From: Volvariella volvacea V23
Taxonomy: Eukaryota; Basidiomycota; Agaricomycetes; Agaricales; Pluteaceae
Assembly (NCBI GenBank): GCA_000349905.1
Contig: KB722783.1
Coordinates: forward strand, 54,303 to 67,745
Direction of reading: 5' to 3'
Length of the DNA: 13,443 nt
Under the pieces are notes generated by a model. The model saw nothing but the letters and a program-made list of their open reading frames with translations. It ran no database searches and had not been told where the DNA came from. The number at the start of each line of letters is the position of its first letter. The stretch's first letter is position 1. Below, one piece after another: positions 8,392 through 13,443 of this stretch. The position numbers and the translations under genes are program-made.

Positions 8392-10258
8392 ATGTCGCAG
8401 TTCAGCCCTGTGTTGCTCACCCTTCCTGGCCTGACGCCCTCACTAGCAGTTGAGGTAATGCTACGCCCTGAGCAGCGACGTCATCGCCCCGATCTGAGCA
8501 GATTGTTCCCAGGTGCTCCCTCGTGGCTTAACATTGCATCGGGTTTATGTCCAAGTCGACGGTCGTGTACGCTGTCATCTCCAAATCTCCTGCTGATCAT
8601 CCTGAGCAGAATCTATTCAGACTCACGACATCGTGATCGGGCCCGAATCGCCCCAGGATCATGTAACCCAGAAATACACCAACACCATCGTGGGCCGCTA
8701 CGCCAATCGCATTCCCGTGGGCACCCATATCCTCGAGCGACACGGCATCACCAGCACCTTCACCGCACAGGCCAATGGTAAGGAGGTCTGATGGATGATA
8801 TATCGCTTGCTAACCCCAGTTCACAGAGAACCCCCGAGTTTCTCTGCATGGTGGTCCCACGGGCTACGACGCCGTTGCCTGGACTCAACTTACCTCGGAG
8901 AACCCATCCGTCCTGTTCAGCGCAGCAGAACTAGCCCAAATCACTTCGTCCTCGGATCCGTCTTCTTACTCCATCTTCCGATTAGAGTCTCCTGATGGCG
9001 ATCAGGGCTATCCGGGAAAACTGATTTTGGAGACGCTCATCGCCCTCATCACTCCTGGGGAACAACCACTCACATACAAGAAGGCTGAAGAAGCAGGAAG
9101 CGTCGAGTTTGATGTTGGAAGTATTCTCATCGTCTATCGAGCCAAATTGGTGGAAGCGGAGACGAAGGTCGTTACTCCCATCAACTTGACTCAAGTCAGT
9201 AAACCGTGCATCAGACTGCAGAGCTCTGAGTACTAACGTCCCTGCATAGCACTGGGGATTCAATTTGGATGCAAGCTTGAAGGAGGGCCCGGAGACGTTA
9301 TCGGTGAAGAATCACGTCTTGACCATCAAAGTAGGTTCTATTCGTGGTTCACTAGTGCCTGTGCTCAGTGTTGCTACGATGCAGTCGGATCGCATTATCG
9401 AGTTGGGTGCGGACGCGCTCGCAACTGGCTCCTTCATTCCCACATCCCCCGAATCTCCCCATGCGCACGCAGGAAAGAAGATTGGCGACCGCTTCCCGGA
9501 GAAGGGTTATGGTGCGTGCCCCACTACGCTCATCTGATGCGCCTTTAGTCACGCCCATGATATAGATGACTATTACGCATTCTCTCCTGATGTTATTGCT
9601 AAGATACCAACTCGTCACCCTTTGTCCGCTTTTGGGCCTGAACTCAACCTGGTCGAGGATCTACTTCGACCCTCCGCAGAAGCTGCCAAAGTCGGCAGGG
9701 GCGCACGCAACGTCCCCCTCGCAGAGTTATCGTCCGACAAATCAGGCTTGAAGCTCGTCTTTGACAGTAACCGTGAGTTACTCGCGGATTCATATCCGGA
9801 CTGGGCCGAGTGCTGATGATGATGCCCGCCCGTACCAGAGCACGGTGTGATGTTCTACTCCAACAACCTTACTAATGCATCCAAGGGCGCACGCAAGAAG
9901 ATCCATGGTGGGTCGGGTATTAGCGGCCACGGCGATTCATACCCTCCAAGCAGTGAGTGATGTTCCCAGCAGCAAGAGGTTTCACGGCTCCATATCTCAC
10001 CACTACCTTGCTCCAGCCGCCGCCTTCCTTGAATTCCACAACGTGAGTGACTAATGATATCATATCCCAAGAGCAACGCCACAGCATCTCACGCTTAATT
10101 TCGGACTTGCCTTATTGGCCCATTGCCAACACACACAGCCGATAACTGCGTTCCTTGATCCAAAGAATAAAGACGGCGAAGACACGTTGCTCACATCAGA
10201 CGAGTTCTATCACAACTATGTTCGATGCGATGTCAGGTTCAAGGAACCGAAAGCCTAG
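8392..10258 (+). CDS. Aldose 1-epimerase (galactose mutarotase family), 10 exons
   Basis: Exons are 8392-8454, 8513-8566, 8621-8777, 8827-9194, 9250-9330, 9385-9511, 9566-9772, 9839-9952, 10017-10042 and 10139-10258, all in phase, giving 438 aa. The family interconverts alpha and beta anomers of galactose, glucose and related aldoses, feeding the Leloir pathway, usually in the cytosol. The start MSQFSPVLLTL has no signal peptide. Family landmarks appear in order: NTIVGRYANRI (61-70, sugar-binding arginines), VSLHGG (H99), INLTQHWGFNL (H215, replacing the usual TNHSYFNL), EKGYDDYY (D284/D285) and AAFLEFHN (E396, the presumed catalytic base). These match the His, His, Glu and Asp of characterised GalM enzymes. 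It is somewhat longer than bacterial GalM (~340 aa), with an insert around residues 120-200 and another around 300-345. The nine introns are 49-96 nt with GT...AG ends, and one exon is only 26 nt. It appears intact and functional. The family is clear; substrate preference is not. Confidence 0.95.
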
Positions 10259-10906
10259 GGAAAGCACAGGCCCACGATCGTAGTTTAGCGAACGCGGGGT
10301 AGATCTGAATTGAAGAGGGTAAGGATCGGAAATAAGGGATGGCCGTAAATAAACGAGGAACGCTTATTTTGTCTTATTGGTAATTTGTAAGGAACAAAGT
10401 TATCTATGCGAGTTTGAAATGTAGACAGGCGCCCATCTTTGCATGACGACATGGTAGATGAGGTCACCCTGAAGCTGATGTGTCTGTTGAATTGCTAGTT
10501 ATTACAGCAGCAATCGTTGAAGCAAGCGTTGAATGGATACAGGTAACAATAGCTGCTGCATTATGGGAATTGTCTCTGAGGACCCTGATTTCTTGCGTTG
10601 TGAGGAACCCAACACGATAAAGTTGTGATTCATTGTATTTCGCGCGTTCGGCGAATACAATGAAGAAGTCCTATTAGTGCTACAATCTTATCTATTAAAA
10701 GTGAGAAGCTGTGGTGAGGCGACTGCATACCTCGTGTCTATGTCCTTTATGCAAGGACAACATATGGTTTCCTCAAAAATTGCAGACAGTATTTAGCGAG
10801 CTGCTACTAATGATGGCCAACAATTCACATCGCCTCTCGCTTCTCCTCTGTGCTATATCCATATCATCAAATTTTAAAAACACCTGACACGGCCTCTTCC
10901 TCGCCT
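10259..10906. other. Intergenic region between epimerase and the disordered-protein gene
   Basis: No open frame with recognisable content lies here. It should contain the epimerase 3' untranslated region and the promoter of the next + strand gene. The main structure is a near-perfect inverted repeat at 10631-10662. CAGCAGC near 10505 and GCTGCTG near 10552 form a weaker inverted pair. Confidence 0.45.
10631..10662. repeat. Near-perfect inverted repeat (12-bp arms)
   Basis: CATTGTATTTCGC at 10631-10643 pairs with GCGAATACAATG at 10651-10662 over 12 base pairs with a single unpaired T, leaving a 7-nt GC-rich loop. It lies about 370 bases beyond the epimerase stop and 245 bases before the next ATG. 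It could be a 3' processing hairpin, a palindromic protein-binding site or a transposon end; nothing nearby decides between these. Confidence 0.6.
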
Positions 10907-13424
10907 ATGAAAAAATTCAACACTGACCCACCCCCGTCCAACTCTTCAACCGGAAGAGGTAAACAGATTTACAAAAATGGTAAACAAACCATCGAGGTTG
11001 ACATAGAAGTTGTAGCACGTTTCTTACCCGAGTGTCTGTCATCCGTATTCTCCCACCTATTCTCCTTCGATACCTGGGGCCGTCATGGTCGCTACGTACA
11101 TCTTTCAACTGCCCAGGCGTCAGCGCTCAGAGATGCGGCCTATATCGGTTCAAACGCCATCGCTTGCCTCTCGTTTATTTGCGCCACGATGGCGAATCCA
11201 AATGTATGTGATGCGTGGTTTACCGAGCGGGCGTCGTCTAAAACTTCACGACCGTGCTGACGAATACCGTTCGGCGCGCTAGATGCTGCTTTTGCTATGG
11301 GTTACTCTGTGTGCTTGCCAACTTTGCCTAGAACCTGAACGACGAGCACCGCCTCCGAGACCGAATCGAGAAGGATGGTCGACTACAGACGACAAAAGAC
11401 GGCAGAGGGTCGCGGGTGGTACAAATCGCAAATCGACATCAGTGGCTGATAACGGCGCTGATACCGAAGGTGTTCCCGCGGGGAGCGGACGGCGACAAGC
11501 CAAGCTGTCGAACATACCCGCACCATGGAAGCCCGTCAACGCTTTCAAAACATCAGACAGCGCTTCCCTCGAGAGACTGAACTTTATGATTCGGCCAAAG
11601 GTCTGGGACATTGACACAACTTTACAACACCAACACGTTACAGTACTTTCCGTCCAGCCCGAGCCCCTGCCAATGTCCGCGCCAACAATGGCTGCTGCGG
11701 TTGCGCCCATACTAAAGATGGAAACGCATTCGCCAGTTGGGAAGGGAAACTGGGGTGCGTCTGCTGTAATCGCAAGCCAAGCGGGAGAACGCCGCTCGTC
11801 ATCTCCAGGGAGGAGGCTAGTCGAGAAACGTGCGCCCGACCCCGTTACTCCGTCTACTGCTGTTCAGACATTATCGCCCATCGTCACCCCCTTTGATCCA
11901 CTTCCAGCTCCAACATTTCATATCGGAGACGTCTCTGGCTTATCGACGGCTGTGGTTCAGCAACCCCTAAGAGAAATACCCTTTCAGCTGAACCAGGAAT
12001 TTTTGAGTTGCTTCCCAACCTCACCATGCGAGCCGGGTCCAGCTCAGGACAAGTACCAACCCAAACCAGCTGCTCCAGGCGCAGGATCATGTTTTCAGTG
12101 GGGGATCGATTTCACAGGGATACCAGATCTCCCAGACTTTAGCCAAGATGAGCGTTGGAGCACGAGTCATACTAGGATTGCCATTCCCAGTCTACGGCCA
12201 TCCGATGTGCATACAATGCAGTGCGCCCAGTACAATTTTGGTAATGTAGCAGGATCTTCAACGCATGAAGGGCAGGCCTATACCTTGTCTCCTTTGTTAA
12301 TCCCGGATATGTTTGTTGACACTACGATAGGAAATGAGCCAGGGCAATTCATGGATGTCGATATGAGTCAGAATCCTGCTGTGCACCAAGACCAAGAGAA
12401 TGTTCTGATGTGTGTGGACAGCACTTTCAGCAAATACGAAGACGACTCGATGATGGATACCTCACCCGACTATGGCAGTGCCCAAACTTTGGTAGAAGAC
12501 CTCCCACCAATGGACACCGATGTGCATATGTGCACTGCCGATATTTTCGATAACTCTCCGGACTTTCCTGAGTGCATGGATGATGTCACGACTTTCGCGG
12601 CCGCTATATGGCCACAGCACAAGGTTACCCCACAAGGTGGGTATCATACGCGCTGGGTGAATTCCGCACCACGCGGAAGACAGCGCTCGATCAATAGAAC
12701 ACGGGACGCCAGAGAGCTCGATATGGACGTAGAGATGAAGGACACTACAGCGCCATGGTCAAACAGGTCTGGGAGAAGAAGGGGCTGGAACAACAACAGA
12801 TCAACTTCCGCGCTCGAACAACCGAGAGCACCCGGGGATGCAATACGAAGACAAAGACGGTTTGGTATAGGGTTTCCGGCGCAGGAACAGATTCGAGCCT
12901 CGAGTCAAATAATGACACAGCTACAATTTGGGAATAATAACACAACATGGCCTACCATGGAAGGCGTGCAGCGAGGCAATCTAGATGGCAATCAGGTCTT
13001 GCAGAGCGGTCCTTATCAAGAACAGCTCTCTCAGAGACCTGGAGGAAGCTTCCACAGAAAGAAACGTCACAGAGCTCCATATGTATCGGAGCGGAGGCCA
13101 GAAAGGCAAGGAAGTGAAAGGGAACCGCGAGATCGAAACCATAGTAGGCGGGCAAATCGGAGGGGTAGAGGGAGGTGTTCTCCGAATCAACCTAGGCAAG
13201 AGAGATTCCAGCTGCCTAGAAGGCATAAAGAATGCTTTGGAAACATACCTTGGCAAAACGCTGCAAGCCAGCACAACCTGTACCCAGTAACGAACCAGCT
13301 GCCGGAAGGAAGTCTTCTCTTTCAACCGCCCAACATTAGAATGGGCAATCGTCCGCGCTCCGACATACCCGCCTTACTGCCTCTTGAACGCTCATTCAGA
13401 CTGGCCGGTCTTCCCATAGGGTAG
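10907..13424 (+). CDS. Large, mostly disordered protein with acidic middle and Arg-rich C-terminal part, unknown function
   Basis: The simplest model joins exon 10907-11203 (99 codons, ending ...ATMANPN) to exon 11283-13424 through a 79-nt intron (GTATGT donor, CTGAC branch, CTAG acceptor), in phase, for 812 aa. The 713-codon second exon is too long to be chance. I recognise no domain family. Residues about 1-99 look foldable and include an aromatic segment (FLPECLSSVFSHLFSFDTW). From about 120 on the sequence is Pro/Ser/Gln-rich. Residues about 456-533 are strongly acidic with repeated Met-Asp (MDVDMS, DDSMMD, PMDTDV). Residues about 562-755 are Arg-rich (RKKRHR, RRANRRGRGR), like nucleic-acid-binding disordered tails. 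The acidic block could act like an activation domain and the basic block could bind nucleic acid; both are inference from composition. The exon 2 start is uncertain: acceptor 11331 would open a different frame. The gene ends 19 bases before the window edge. Confidence 0.55.
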
Positions 13425-13443
13425 TCGAGTAGGACTTCAGGGC

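Noticed and set aside
11279..11710. Minus-strand 143-codon frame opposite the disordered-protein gene
   Set aside because: It overlaps the long + strand coding exon antisense and has no recognisable features; a shadow frame.

Overview
The window looks like nuclear DNA of a filamentous fungus, most likely an Agaricomycete (mushroom-forming basidiomycete). The genes are cut by many short introns (about 49-96 nt) with GT...AG ends, stop codons follow the standard code, and there are no Shine-Dalgarno sites or operons. The species cannot be named from the sequence.

Layout from left to right, all protein genes on the + strand. (1) 89-1595: a seven-exon gene for a three-repeat Myb transcription factor (predicted 392 aa). 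(2) About 2015-2480, minus strand: a decayed DDE transposase remnant of the PIF/Harbinger-like type common in mushrooms; its recognisable segments are separated by frameshifts and stops. (3) 2755-4252: a Crinkler(CRN)-like effector gene with a nuclease-like C-terminal region, probably a pseudogene because conserved segments fall in different frames that splicing does not join. (4) 4253-8391: about 4.1 kb with no recognisable gene; it starts AT-rich, then becomes GC-balanced with only short chance-size frames. (5) 8392-10258: a ten-exon aldose 1-epimerase (galactose mutarotase family, predicted 438 aa) with all three expected catalytic residues. (6) 10907-13424: a two-exon gene for a large, mostly disordered protein with an acidic middle and an arginine-rich C-terminal part, not assignable to a family; its 5' splice structure is uncertain.

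The genes do not form an evident pathway or cluster. Two intact conserved genes flank an accessory stretch holding transposon debris, a decaying effector-type gene and an apparently empty interval. The points most worth a second look are the broken Crinkler-like gene, the transition-type stops in the transposase relic, the ambiguous N-terminus and charge-block design of the last gene, and the tiny last exon of the Myb gene. I found no convincing new multi-gene system.
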